NCBI GenBank assembly: GCA_947492925.1
Contig: CANLOQ010000007.1
Span: forward strand, 1 to 64,000
Reading direction: 5' to 3'
Source: an uncultured Sulfitobacter sp.
GTDB lineage: Bacteria; Pseudomonadota; Alphaproteobacteria; Rhodobacterales; Rhodobacteraceae
Length of the DNA stretch: 64,000 nt
The stretch's first letter is position 1; every line of letters begins with the position of its first letter. The translations under genes and the position numbers were made by a program. Positions 49,253 to 57,490 of the stretch are shown here, one piece after another. The notes under the pieces were generated by a model that was given only the letters and a program-made list of their open reading frames with translations, did not search any database and was not told where the DNA came from.

Positions 49253-50200
49253 TCAGTCCCGCCAGTCAAAGAACCCCACCCCGGCCCGCTCCAGCATCTT
49301 CTGCGCCATCTCGCGCCCTGCCTCGGCACCGTCCTCAATCGGGCAGCGCAGCGCATCGTCAATGGATTCCGATCCGTCAGGGCGCAGCACTTCACCACGC
49401 AGGTGCATCTCTGCGCCGTCAAGCTCTGCCAGCCCGGCAATAGGTGTCTCACACGACCCGTCCAACGCGGCAAGGAACGCCCGCTCTGCCGCAAGACGTT
49501 GCCCTGTCGGTCCATCATGGATCGCCTCCAGCATCTCAGCGACGCGCGTGTCGTCCACGCGCCGTTCGATCCCGATCGCCCCCTGCGCCACCGCGGGAAG
49601 CATCGTCTCAACCTCAATCGCCGTCTTGGGCACCTCGTCCATCGCCAGACGGTTCAGACCCGCCATTGCCAGAAACGTTGCTTCGGCCACGCCTTGCTCC
49701 AGCTTCATCAGCCGGGTCTGCAAATTGCCGCGAAATTCCACCACTTCCAGATCGGGCCGGCGCAGTTTCAACTGTGCCTTGCGCCGCAGGCTCGACGTGC
49801 CCACCACCGTCCCGGCGGCCAGTTCTTCCAGCCCTTTGCTGCGCGGCGAAATAAACGCATCCCTCACGTCCTCGCGCGGCAAATACGTCTCTAACACAAG
49901 GCCATCGGGCTGGATCGTCGGCATATCCTTCATCGAATGGACCGCAATGTCGATCTTGCCCGCAAGCATATCATCCTCGATCTCACGGGTGAAAAGCCCC
50001 TTGCCGCCGATCTCTTTCAACGGCCGGTCGATGATCTTGTCGCCCGTGGTCTTGATCACGCAGATCGTGAATGCCTCGAACGGCAGATCAAACGCCTTTG
50101 CCAGCCGTTCGCGGGTCTCATGTGCCTGCGCAAGCGCCAAAGGCGACCCTCGGGTGCCGATGTTCAGGGGGTTCTGCGGGGTGGGTAAATTCTTGATCAT
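49253..50200 (-). CDS. hemC: Porphobilinogen deaminase (hydroxymethylbilane synthase) HemC
   Basis: 315 residues. HemC links four porphobilinogen units into hydroxymethylbilane. Evident are [20 protein letters not shown] at the start, [12 protein letters not shown] with the catalytic Asp, and the dipyrromethane-cofactor cysteine in [11 protein letters not shown] (~Cys242). It is divergent from hemE with a PpsR-type site between them and converges on parE with 6 bases between stops. Confidence 0.96.
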   Translation of the reverse strand: MIKNLPTPQNPLNIGTRGSPLALAQAHETRERLAKAFDLPFEAFTICVIKTTGDKIIDRPLKEIGGKGLFTREIEDDMLAGKIDIAVHSMKDMPTIQPDGLVLETYLPREDVRDAFISPRSKGLEELAAGTVVGTSSLRRKAQLKLRRPDLEVVEFRGNLQTRLMKLEQGVAEATFLAMAGLNRLAMDEVPKTAIEVETMLPAVAQGAIGIERRVDDTRVAEMLEAIHDGPTGQRLAAERAFLAALDGSCETPIAGLAELDGAEMHLRGEVLRPDGSESIDDALRCPIEDGAEAGREMAQKMLERAGVGFFDWRD

Positions 50201-50215
50201 GCCTCTTGGTACAAC

Positions 50216-50233
50216 TGTAAACTTCGCCTGACA
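50216..50233. promoter_or_regulatory. PpsR/CrtJ-type operator in the hemC-hemE divergent promoter
   Basis: TGTAAACTTCGCCTGACA matches TGT-N12-ACA exactly, 16 bases before hemC and 67 before hemE. It would let PpsR tie tetrapyrrole supply to bacteriochlorophyll synthesis. Confidence 0.75.
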
Positions 50234-50299
50234 ACTCTTGTATCGCCTCCGCGTTCACAGCATGATGCCGACAACATCTGTAGCCTGGAAAGACACCCG

Positions 50300-51334
50300 A
50301 TGACCAAAAACAAAACCATCCTGCGCGCGCTCGCCGGAGAGACACTGCCGACGCCGCCCATCTGGATGATGCGCCAGGCGGGCCGCTACCTGCCGGAGTA
50401 CAAGGCAACGCGGGCCGAGGCCGGGGATTTCCTGTCGCTGTGCTACAATCCCGAACTTGCCGCCGAGGTGACGTTTCAGCCCATCCGCCGTTACGGCTTC
50501 GATGCCGCGATCCTTTTTGCCGATATTCTGTTGATCCCACAGGCCCTTGGGGCGGACCTTTGGTTCGTCACCGGTGAGGGGCCGCGCCTGTCCACGATCA
50601 CGACACAGGCCGAGGCAGACGCGCTGAAACCGGTTGAGGCCATCCACGACACGCTGAACCCGATTTACGAGACCGTGAAAATCCTCTCAAACGGCTTGCC
50701 CGATGAAACCACGCTCATTGGCTTTGCCGGTGCGCCGTGGACCGTTGCGACCTACATGATCGCCGGGCGCGGCACGCCCGATCAAGGCCCAGCGCACGCC
50801 CTGAAGAACGAAGAACGCGCCGTGTTCGAGACTGTTATGGACCGTGTGACCGAAGCGACGATCCTGTATTTGTCTGAACAGATCAAAGCCGGTGCCGAGG
50901 TCGTCAAGATCTTTGACAGCTGGGCCGGATCGCTCAAGGGCGGTGACTTTGACGCCTATTCGCTCAAGCCGATGCAACGCATCACGTCCGCCATCAAAGA
51001 GTTGCATCCGGGCGTGCCAGTCATCGCATTCCCGCGCGGTGCCGATACCCGTTATAAAGGGGCGCACAAGGCGATTGGCGCCGATTGCATCGCCATTGAC
51101 GACGGCGTGACCGCCAAATGGGCGGCGGACAATGTGCAGACTGACGGCTGTGTGCAGGGCAACCTCAAATCCTCACACATGGTGACGGGGGGCGATGCGC
51201 TTGTGTCAGAAACACGAAAGATCGTGGATGCGCTCTCAAACGGGCCCCATATCTTTAATCTTGGCCACGGCATTACGCCTGACGCAGACCCTGAAAACGT
51301 GCAACTGATGATCGACACGGTGCGCGGCGCATAG
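50300..51334 (+). CDS. hemE: Uroporphyrinogen decarboxylase HemE
   Basis: 344 residues. HemE decarboxylates uroporphyrinogen III to coproporphyrinogen III. The family start [20 protein letters not shown], the block [17 protein letters not shown] and [18 protein letters not shown] are all present, with DSWAGSL later on. Length is normal. It is convergent with the DnaA-like gene, with 22 bases between stops. Confidence 0.97.
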   Translation: MTKNKTILRALAGETLPTPPIWMMRQAGRYLPEYKATRAEAGDFLSLCYNPELAAEVTFQPIRRYGFDAAILFADILLIPQALGADLWFVTGEGPRLSTITTQAEADALKPVEAIHDTLNPIYETVKILSNGLPDETTLIGFAGAPWTVATYMIAGRGTPDQGPAHALKNEERAVFETVMDRVTEATILYLSEQIKAGAEVVKIFDSWAGSLKGGDFDAYSLKPMQRITSAIKELHPGVPVIAFPRGADTRYKGAHKAIGADCIAIDDGVTAKWAADNVQTDGCVQGNLKSSHMVTGGDALVSETRKIVDALSNGPHIFNLGHGITPDADPENVQLMIDTVRGA

Positions 51335-51356
51335 GCTGCGCGCCCCCTGCCAGTCT

Positions 51357-52034
51357 CTACACAACGATTTCGACGGCGCTTACCTCGCCGTCGACAGATT
51401 GGCATGCACGCAACAGCACCCCTTCCAGATGGGTCTGGACGTAGGCCGCGTGGAAGCGTGACGGTGCCTTGAGCGTCACGCGCCCCCCTGCCCTGCCAAC
51501 GCGCTCCAACGCCTGAAGCCACGCGCCAAATCGCCCCTGATCTTCGGCAAAGAGCACAGCACGCGCCAGGCCCCATTCGCTGGCCTCATCAAGCGGTGGC
51601 GGCGGCGTCGCTCCTTTGACCGGAAAGGGCACCACAGTCTCTGCCGTTGGACCTTCGAGCCTCAATGCGAAGTCCGGGCCTACCTCGGGCCAGATGCCCT
51701 TGGTCGCCATCAGCATCGCACCGGTGTCCATCCCGTAGGTCGCGACCCGCCCCCGCGCGCCTTGCCGCTTGACGACCAGCCAGCCCATCGCCCGCAATTT
51801 GGCAAGCTCGCGCTTGACCGTGCGTTCGTTGCAGGACCACAACCGTGCGATCTCGCGCTGGCCCATCGAAAGCTCGTCCCGCCCCCAGTTATAACGCGCC
51901 GTCAGCAATGTGATCAGCCGAAGCACCAGCCGCTGATCGTGTTTGCCCAAGGACAGCGCATGCGCCCCCAAAGCGGTGATCAAATCATATTTGCGCGCAG
52001 CGGCACCCGGCCCTGCCAGCTTTTGTTGGAGCAT
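51357..52034 (-). CDS. DnaA-like plasmid replication initiator
   Basis: 225 residues. A winged-helix region (~45-115: MGQREIARLWSCNERTVKRELAKLRAMGW) precedes a C-terminal part (~150-225) resembling the N-terminal protein-interaction domain of chromosomal DnaA (WLQALERVGRAGGRVTLKAPSRFHAAYV). There is no AAA+ ATPase, so it is not host DnaA; this build is that of the DnaA-like replicases of Roseobacter plasmids. ATG 52034 is preferred because AGG stands at the right spacing; the frame runs open to 52217. It is divergent from parA across the probable origin. Confidence 0.85.
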   Translation of the reverse strand: MLQQKLAGPGAAARKYDLITALGAHALSLGKHDQRLVLRLITLLTARYNWGRDELSMGQREIARLWSCNERTVKRELAKLRAMGWLVVKRQGARGRVATYGMDTGAMLMATKGIWPEVGPDFALRLEGPTAETVVPFPVKGATPPPPLDEASEWGLARAVLFAEDQGRFGAWLQALERVGRAGGRVTLKAPSRFHAAYVQTHLEGVLLRACQSVDGEVSAVEIVV

Positions 52035-52385
52035 ATTCCTGCCCTGCCCTAAACGCAACGTCGCGTTGCTATGCCTCGTGATCCGAATTCTATGATCCAG
52101 TTTGACTGGCTTTCGATCAAACTCAACGCTTTTCCGAAGCCTTGATTGATTTGCGTCCAAAGTCGCGATTCTGTCAAGCCTTAGCTGATCTTGTTCCTTG
52201 TCCCGTTCCCAAATCAAAAAGAAATTTGAGGTATAATAGGTAAAGGGGGACAGTCAGGGTGTCCTCCATTCAGGCAGGTTTGTCCCCTATTAGGGTCTGG
52301 ACTAAAATGTAGTGTCCCCCGTTTGCCCCCCTCATTAGCGCCGGGGCAGGCAGCACGGCGATTCGGAGGCATGGGACACTTTCCC

Positions 52386-52399
52386 CACTATATATAGTG
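52386..52399. repeat. AT-rich perfect palindrome CACTATATATAGTG
   Basis: A 14-base perfect palindrome in the middle of the probable origin, 165 bases before parA. It could be a DNA-unwinding element or a -10-like promoter part; nothing decides between these. Confidence 0.5.
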
Positions 52400-52501
52400 T
52401 AAGTTGATATTAACGGGATTTACAGGTTCCGCAAATTAGGCGTAAATCACATTTGAGGAAGAATTAGCGTCCTGTTGGCGCAAATTTCCCTTTCAGAAAG
52501 C

Positions 52502-52517
52502 TGTCCCCGCGGGGACA
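52502..52517. repeat. Plasmid palindrome copy 1, TGTCCCCGCGGGGACA
   Basis: A perfect 16-base palindrome, 35 bases before the parA start. Candidate ParB-binding centromere (parS) or autoregulatory operator of parAB. Confidence 0.75.
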
Positions 52518-52551
52518 AACGGTGAAAAACGAATAAAAAGAGGCAGTTAGC

Positions 52552-53859
52552 ATGTTCACCCATCAGGACCTTGCGGCATTGCAGGCGCAGTCACTTAAAA
52601 TGCAGGGCTTTATCCGGCAACAAACGTTCTCGCCCGAGAACGAAAAGACGCTGCGCCGCTTTTCGAGTTGGGAAGTTGCAGAGCTGATTTTCAAGGTCAA
52701 TCAGTCCACATTGCGCGGGCGGCTTGCGGCAGACCCATCCTTGCCGCAGGGGCAGACAGAGCAGGAAGGTCGCCAGCATTGGTACAGTCTCGAAGAGATC
52801 AACGAACTGCGCCGGCGTCTCAAGGTTAATCGCAAATCGCTGATGCCTCAGCGCCCCGCAGGGAAAAGGGCGATCCGGGCGGCCATCGCGAACTTCAAGG
52901 GCGGTGCCGGGAAATCCACCGTTGCGCTGCATTTCGCCCATGCCGCCGCACTTGATGGTTACCGTGTGCTGGTCGTTGACTTTGATCCGCAAGCCACGCT
53001 CAGCCACTCGATGGGCCTGAATGATGTGAGCGAGGAATATACCGTCTGGGGCGTCATGGCCCGCGACCTGATCCGCGAGACCGAGCGGATGAACGCGGCG
53101 ACCCAAGGTGCCGAAAGCGGCGCCGCCCTGCCCCAGCGCAAGCTGCCGTCCTCGATCACCGAAATGGGTCTGAGCGACCTGCGCGTCACCGATTTCATCA
53201 AACCGACGAACTGGCCCACCATCGACGCCCTGCCCTCCTGCGCCAATGCGGCCTTTGTCGAATTCGCCTCGGCCCAGTACCGGCACCTGAACCCCGAATG
53301 GTCGTTCTTTGCGGCGGTCTCCCGCTATCTCGACAGCCTGCCGGACGATGCCTACGACATGATCATCTTCGATTGTCCGCCCGCCATCGGCTATCAGTCC
53401 ATGAATGCGGTCTTTGCGGCGGATGTGCTCTATATCCCCTCCGGGCCCGGCTACTGGGAATACGATTCCACCACTTCTTTCATCGGCCAGCTTGCCGAAG
53501 CGCTTGAAGATCTCGAACGCTTTGGCGGTGCTGTCCCCGCGGGGACACTGACCTTGCCCAAGGTATTTGCCGACGTGCGTTTTCTGATCACGCGGTTTGA
53601 AACCAACAACGACCTGCACCGCGCGATGCAATCAGCATTTGGCAAGGTTTTTGGCGAAAGACTGGCCGAGCATCCGATCGAGATGACGCGTGCCGTTGAA
53701 CAATCCGGTCGCTTCCTCAGCTCGATCTATGAGACCGATTACCGCGACATGACCCGCGAGACATGGCGACGGGCGCGGGCGTCATTCGATCAGGCGTATG
53801 AGGAATTCAGGGGCCATCTGATCACCGCCTGGGATACCATCGGGGAGGACAGGACATGA
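52552..53859 (+). CDS. parA: Plasmid partition ATPase ParA
   Basis: 435 residues. An N-terminal MerR/HTH-like part (~35-100: RRFSSWEVAELIFKVNQSTLR) likely binds its own promoter. A ParA/MinD ATPase follows, with the deviant Walker A NFKGGAGKSTVALHF (~116-130), VLVVDFDPQATLSHSMGL and MIIFDCPPAIG. This is the large type Ia ParA used by low-copy plasmids. A copy of the plasmid palindrome lies inside the gene and is read as VPAGT. It overlaps parB by ATGA. Confidence 0.95.
   Translation: MFTHQDLAALQAQSLKMQGFIRQQTFSPENEKTLRRFSSWEVAELIFKVNQSTLRGRLAADPSLPQGQTEQEGRQHWYSLEEINELRRRLKVNRKSLMPQRPAGKRAIRAAIANFKGGAGKSTVALHFAHAAALDGYRVLVVDFDPQATLSHSMGLNDVSEEYTVWGVMARDLIRETERMNAATQGAESGAALPQRKLPSSITEMGLSDLRVTDFIKPTNWPTIDALPSCANAAFVEFASAQYRHLNPEWSFFAAVSRYLDSLPDDAYDMIIFDCPPAIGYQSMNAVFAADVLYIPSGPGYWEYDSTTSFIGQLAEALEDLERFGGAVPAGTLTLPKVFADVRFLITRFETNNDLHRAMQSAFGKVFGERLAEHPIEMTRAVEQSGRFLSSIYETDYRDMTRETWRRARASFDQAYEEFRGHLITAWDTIGEDRT
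53532..53547. repeat. Plasmid palindrome copy 2, inside parA
   Basis: A perfect TGTCCCCGCGGGGACA within the parA coding region, translated in frame as part of AVPAGTL near residue 330. Confidence 0.75.
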
Positions 53860-54929
53860 GCAAGAAAAAGCGTGTTTTCGACATCAATTTTGACGACGCA
53901 GAAACCGTTCCGCAGGTGGATGTTCCCGCGGGGACAGAGCGGCGTGGGCCGATGGCCGCCGCAATCACTGAAAACGCCGAAGCCTTGAACGAACGGCAGG
54001 CGGCCGAAGCTGCCATCCGCGCCGAGAATGATGCGCTGGCCCATGAACATGTGCGGTTGAAAAAGGCGGGGCTGATCACTGATCTGATCCCGCTGGATGA
54101 CATCCGCACCGACAAGCTGACCCGTGACCGCGCGCCGGGCCGCGACCCCGAGATTGATGAACTGAAGCGTTCGATCCGCGAGATCGGGCTAAGCAACCCC
54201 ATCCGGGTTGAGCAGGTGGGCGATACCTTTGAGCTTATTCAGGGTTTTCGCCGGTTTACTGCCTATCGCGAATTGTTTGAGGAAACGGGTGATGATGCCT
54301 TTGCGCGTATCCCCGCAGGGATCAATGCCAAGGGCGAAAACCTGCTGCGCCTGTACCGCCGGATGGTTGACGAAAACCTTGTGCGGCGCGGCGTGTCGTT
54401 TGGCGAGATGGCCCAGCTGGCGATCAACTACCGCAAGCAGGCGGCGGAGGTCGAGGGTTACGATCACGCGGTCGAATTGCTCTTTGCCTCATCGGGTCGG
54501 CAAAAGCGGTCCTATATTAAGCATTTTGTACGCCTGCTGGCGGCGACGGACGGACGCATTGGTCATGTCGACGCGATCCCGCGTGCGCTTGGGTTGCAGG
54601 TGGTGCGTCGTCTGGATGATGTGCCCGACGCGGCCAGCGTTTTGAACCGGATGCTCGCCGCGCAGGAGAACCGCACCGCAGAACAGGAACTGACAGTGCT
54701 CAGCGAATTTGTGGCGGAACTGTCCGTGCCCGCGAAAAAGAAAACTCCGCTGATGCCCAAGGCGCGGGCGGCCAAGACGACCTTTCGCCTGAACCGTCCC
54801 GGTGGGGACGCGAAATGCACAGTGTCGGATGGACGGGTTGAGCTGCGGCTGGATCAGGATTTCAGCGGTGTGGAGCGCAAAAAGCTGGAAGCAGCGGTTG
54901 AAGCGTTCTTGCAAGCCCTTGACGGATAG
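53856..54929 (+). CDS. parB: Plasmid partition protein ParB
   Basis: 357 residues. A Lys-rich start is followed by the ParB/Srx fold (~65-130: LIPLDDIRTDKLTRD, IGLSNPIRVEQVGDTFELIQGFRRFTAY), the HTH-containing middle (RGVSFGEMAQLAINYRKQ, then KRSYIKHFVRLLAA) and a C-terminal dimerisation part. The arginine patch of chromosomal ParB (GERR) appears as GFRRF. It should load at the palindromes and be moved by ParA. A near-perfect palindrome lies near its start, again read VPAGT, and a longer one lies just after the stop. Confidence 0.94.
   Translation: MSKKKRVFDINFDDAETVPQVDVPAGTERRGPMAAAITENAEALNERQAAEAAIRAENDALAHEHVRLKKAGLITDLIPLDDIRTDKLTRDRAPGRDPEIDELKRSIREIGLSNPIRVEQVGDTFELIQGFRRFTAYRELFEETGDDAFARIPAGINAKGENLLRLYRRMVDENLVRRGVSFGEMAQLAINYRKQAAEVEGYDHAVELLFASSGRQKRSYIKHFVRLLAATDGRIGHVDAIPRALGLQVVRRLDDVPDAASVLNRMLAAQENRTAEQELTVLSEFVAELSVPAKKKTPLMPKARAAKTTFRLNRPGGDAKCTVSDGRVELRLDQDFSGVERKKLEAAVEAFLQALDG
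53921..53936. repeat. Plasmid palindrome copy 3, inside parB (one mismatch)
   Basis: TGTTCCCGCGGGGACA differs from the consensus at one base. It is translated as part of DVPAGTE near residue 24 of ParB. Confidence 0.7.
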
Positions 54930-54933
54930 AATT

Positions 54934-54959
54934 GCGTCTGTCCCCGCGGGGACAGACGC
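54934..54959. repeat. Plasmid palindrome copy 4, extended to 26 bases, after parB
   Basis: TGTCCCCGCGGGGACA at 54939-54954 is flanked by GCGTC and GACGC, making a 26-base perfect palindrome 4 bases after the parB stop. It is the strongest candidate parS site, or a hairpin that ends parAB transcription, or both. Confidence 0.75.
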
Positions 54960-54983
54960 GTTTAATCGTTATATTACAATTAA

Positions 54984-55847
54984 TTAGATTATATTCTGAT
55001 CCAGAAAGGCGCGGATTTCCGAAAACACGGCTTCCGCATCTTCTTCGTGGGCCAGATGTCCAAGTCCCGGAAGGGACGTGGTCTGGGCTTGTGGCATTTT
55101 GCGCGCCACATCGCGCGCAGTTGAGGGCGGCACGGCCTTGTCCTGATCGCCGACAATCAACAGCGCGGGAGAAGGGTGCAGGGGCAGTTTGCGCAGCAAT
55201 GGGCCAAGATCCCATTGCGCCATCATCGCCAGCGTGCCGTCCACATGCCCCGGATCGCTGATCAGTGCGCGATACCATCGCAGGTCTTCTGCCATCAGCT
55301 TGGAGCCCGTGCCTTCGATCAGCCGCGTGACCGATCCGGGCCGCGCAGTCGAGGCGGTGAAAAGCCTGGCCACCATCGGCGTCATCGCCAGCGCCTTGGC
55401 CATCAGCGGAAACAACAGGCCCGCCAGCCCCTTGAAGTTTCCAAGCGCGGCGTTGATGCCGATCACCGGTGGGGCAGGGGCCATATGGCCAGCCATTTCA
55501 AGCGCAATCGCCCCGCCCGCAGAATGACCGATGATCGCCTGCGGCTGCCACTCCTGATCGCGGCACAGGCCCGCGATATCCTGTGCCATTGGCACCAGAC
55601 CCATGCGCTGCTGTGCGCCCGATTTGGTAAAGCCCTGACCGGGCAGATCGACGGCAATCACGCGGTAATGCCGGGCCAGAAGGGGCATCAGGTGTCGCCA
55701 GCTTTGCGTGCCACCCCCGGCACCGTGCAACAACAAAACAAGGGGACCTTCGCCCATCTCCTGCACGTGCCAGCGGTGCGGTTTGCACAGCACAAATCGC
55801 GAATGCTGCGCGTGCGGCCAGTCGCCCTTATGGGTGTCCCATTCCAT
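54984..55847 (-). CDS. bchO: BchO, alpha/beta-hydrolase linked to magnesium chelatase
   Basis: 287 residues with an alpha/beta-hydrolase fold: LLHGAGGGTQSW (oxyanion hole), the nucleophile elbow GHSAGGA, and the late His in GLGHLAHEEDA. BchO always accompanies bchI and bchD in purple bacteria; its exact reaction is not settled. Its ATG overlaps the bchD stop by 1 base. The partition module ends directly behind it, with 24 bases between the last palindrome and its stop codon. Confidence 0.94.
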   Translation of the reverse strand: MEWDTHKGDWPHAQHSRFVLCKPHRWHVQEMGEGPLVLLLHGAGGGTQSWRHLMPLLARHYRVIAVDLPGQGFTKSGAQQRMGLVPMAQDIAGLCRDQEWQPQAIIGHSAGGAIALEMAGHMAPAPPVIGINAALGNFKGLAGLLFPLMAKALAMTPMVARLFTASTARPGSVTRLIEGTGSKLMAEDLRWYRALISDPGHVDGTLAMMAQWDLGPLLRKLPLHPSPALLIVGDQDKAVPPSTARDVARKMPQAQTTSLPGLGHLAHEEDAEAVFSEIRAFLDQNII

Positions 55848-57490
55848 CAGGACGGATCAAGCGTGGCGGATACGGTTTTGGCCAGCGCCTGTGCATCCGC
55901 CCGCGGCAGGGAGGTATACTGTCCCCGCAGGGACAGCGCCAGCGTGCGCAATGCAGGTTCCGGCCGTTTGCCCGTATCAATGACGATGCTGTCAATGCGG
56001 TGGTGCGCGATCTGTCGGGCCAGTGTTTCGGCGTCTGCGGCGGCTTGCTGGCGGTTCGCGCTGCCGTCAAGTGCGACATTGCTGCGCCCGTCTGTCAACA
56101 GGACAAGCACCGGGCTCAATCCTTTGCGGGATGCTGCCAAAGCAGTCTCTAACCCGGCTTGCAGACCCGATGCGAGTGGGGTGCCGCCGCCGCCGGGAAG
56201 CTCTGCCAGACGGCGTTTTGTCTGTACCAGCGAACGGGTGGGCGGGAGCAGTGTTTCCGCGTTGTTTCCGCGGAACGAAATCAGGGCCACATGGTCGCGT
56301 CGGGCATAGGCTTCGGCCAGCAACAACTCAACCGCCCCTTTGGCTTCGGCCAGCCGCGCCAGCGCCGCTGAGCCTGACGCATCGACCGCAAAGATCAGCA
56401 AACGATCCGACAGGTCTTCGTAGCGCTTGTAACGCAGGTCTGTAGGATGGATGATTGGGCCTGTTCGCCCGGATTGGGCCGCTTTGCGCAGCGGTTGCCA
56501 CGGGATAGCGGCACGCAGGGTTGCGACCAGATCGACGCGCGCATCACTGCCGCGCACGCCGGTATCGCGAGAGGGCAGGGGGCGGCCCCGCCTGTTGCCA
56601 ATACGGCGCTGTCCCGCGCCACTGCCAGCGCTGTTTTTGTTCGGATTAGTGCCTGTTCTTGACAAAAGATCGGGCGGAAGCGCGGTCTGGATTGCTGCCA
56701 GAAGAATGTCATCGGGAAGCTGGGGATCGCTTGGGTTTGTCGGTTCGGTCGCTTCGCTTTGCGGTTCGGGCGCGGGCGGCTCGGCGTCTGGTTCAGTAAG
56801 GTCGGGCACTTGGGTCGCGCGGGGCGCAAGAACAAGCTCTGCCGCGACAGCGACATCATCCTCGGTGACGCATTCGCGCCCAGACAGAGCCGCATGCGCC
56901 CGCGACGCTGTCAAAGCCAGGAAGGGCGCGCGCATGCTGGAGATGCCAAGCGTGACCGCCAGCGCGACCAGCGTTTCAGTCACTGTATCGGGTACTTTCA
57001 CGCTATTGACTGGCAGGGGCGCGCCATATTGAGCAACCGGCTCGATGTCGTGCAGTCCCTGATCTGCCAGCGTGACGTGAAATGCGATCCGGTCTGTCAG
57101 GGTGGCGGGGGGCGGTGGCTCGTCTTCGGTGTGTTCATCCAGTGCGATGATGATGTTGGCGCGGCGCTGGTCCAGCAGAGTGGCGATGGCGTTGGCCATC
57201 AGGGGCGGTGTCCGCTCTGCCATGCCTAACACAAAGGTGGTGTTGGCCGTGTCCAGTGTACCACGCTGACGGACCAGCGTACCTTCCGCGAGGCTGCCTG
57301 CGACGTCGATGCCACCGGTAAGCGCGTCCTGCCCCATGCCGGGATGCAGGCGGCGAAGTGTGGCGGGGAGTTGGGCCAAAAAAGCGTCTCTAACAGGGCC
57401 GGAATGGGCGTGTAGCATGATGCCGCCCAACCCGTCGGGATCCAGTTCAGCCAAGCGCAGGGCCGTTATGGCGCGGCCCCAAGGGGTCAT
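55847..57490 (-). CDS. bchD: Magnesium chelatase subunit BchD
   Basis: 547 residues. A degenerate AAA+ N-terminal domain (~1-210, no intact P-loop) is followed by a Pro/Glu-rich acidic linker (~215-300) and a C-terminal von Willebrand A domain with the MIDAS motif DASGSAA (~375-381) and VLLTDGRSNV. BchD forms the hexameric platform with BchI. The plasmid palindrome occurs inside the 3' part of the gene (copy 5). It overlaps bchI by ATGA and bchO by one base. Confidence 0.95.
   Translation of the reverse strand: MTPWGRAITALRLAELDPDGLGGIMLHAHSGPVRDAFLAQLPATLRRLHPGMGQDALTGGIDVAGSLAEGTLVRQRGTLDTANTTFVLGMAERTPPLMANAIATLLDQRRANIIIALDEHTEDEPPPPATLTDRIAFHVTLADQGLHDIEPVAQYGAPLPVNSVKVPDTVTETLVALAVTLGISSMRAPFLALTASRAHAALSGRECVTEDDVAVAAELVLAPRATQVPDLTEPDAEPPAPEPQSEATEPTNPSDPQLPDDILLAAIQTALPPDLLSRTGTNPNKNSAGSGAGQRRIGNRRGRPLPSRDTGVRGSDARVDLVATLRAAIPWQPLRKAAQSGRTGPIIHPTDLRYKRYEDLSDRLLIFAVDASGSAALARLAEAKGAVELLLAEAYARRDHVALISFRGNNAETLLPPTRSLVQTKRRLAELPGGGGTPLASGLQAGLETALAASRKGLSPVLVLLTDGRSNVALDGSANRQQAAADAETLARQIAHHRIDSIVIDTGKRPEPALRTLALSLRGQYTSLPRADAQALAKTVSATLDPS
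55920..55935. repeat. Plasmid palindrome copy 5, inside bchD (one mismatch)
   Basis: TGTCCCCGCAGGGACA differs from the consensus at one base and lies in the bchD coding region, 0.98 kb beyond copy 4. Read on the minus strand it codes SLRGQ. Confidence 0.65.

Larger units (their letters stand above)
52035..52551. other. Probable origin of replication and parAB promoter region
   Basis: 517 non-coding bases between the initiator and parA, markedly richer in A/T than the flanks. It holds half-sites of the plasmid palindrome in both directions (GGGGGACA 52245-52252, TGTCCCC 52281-52287, TGTCCCC 52313-52319, GGGACA 52373-52378), one full palindrome at 52502-52517, and a 14-base palindrome CACTATATATAGTG at 52386-52399 that could be a melting site. 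Origin function is inferred from position and composition. Confidence 0.7.

Noticed and set aside
52218-52551. Clustered GTCCCC motifs as a transposon end or IS remnant
   Set aside because: There is no transposase, no target duplication and the motifs match the parAB palindrome, so a replicon role is more likely.
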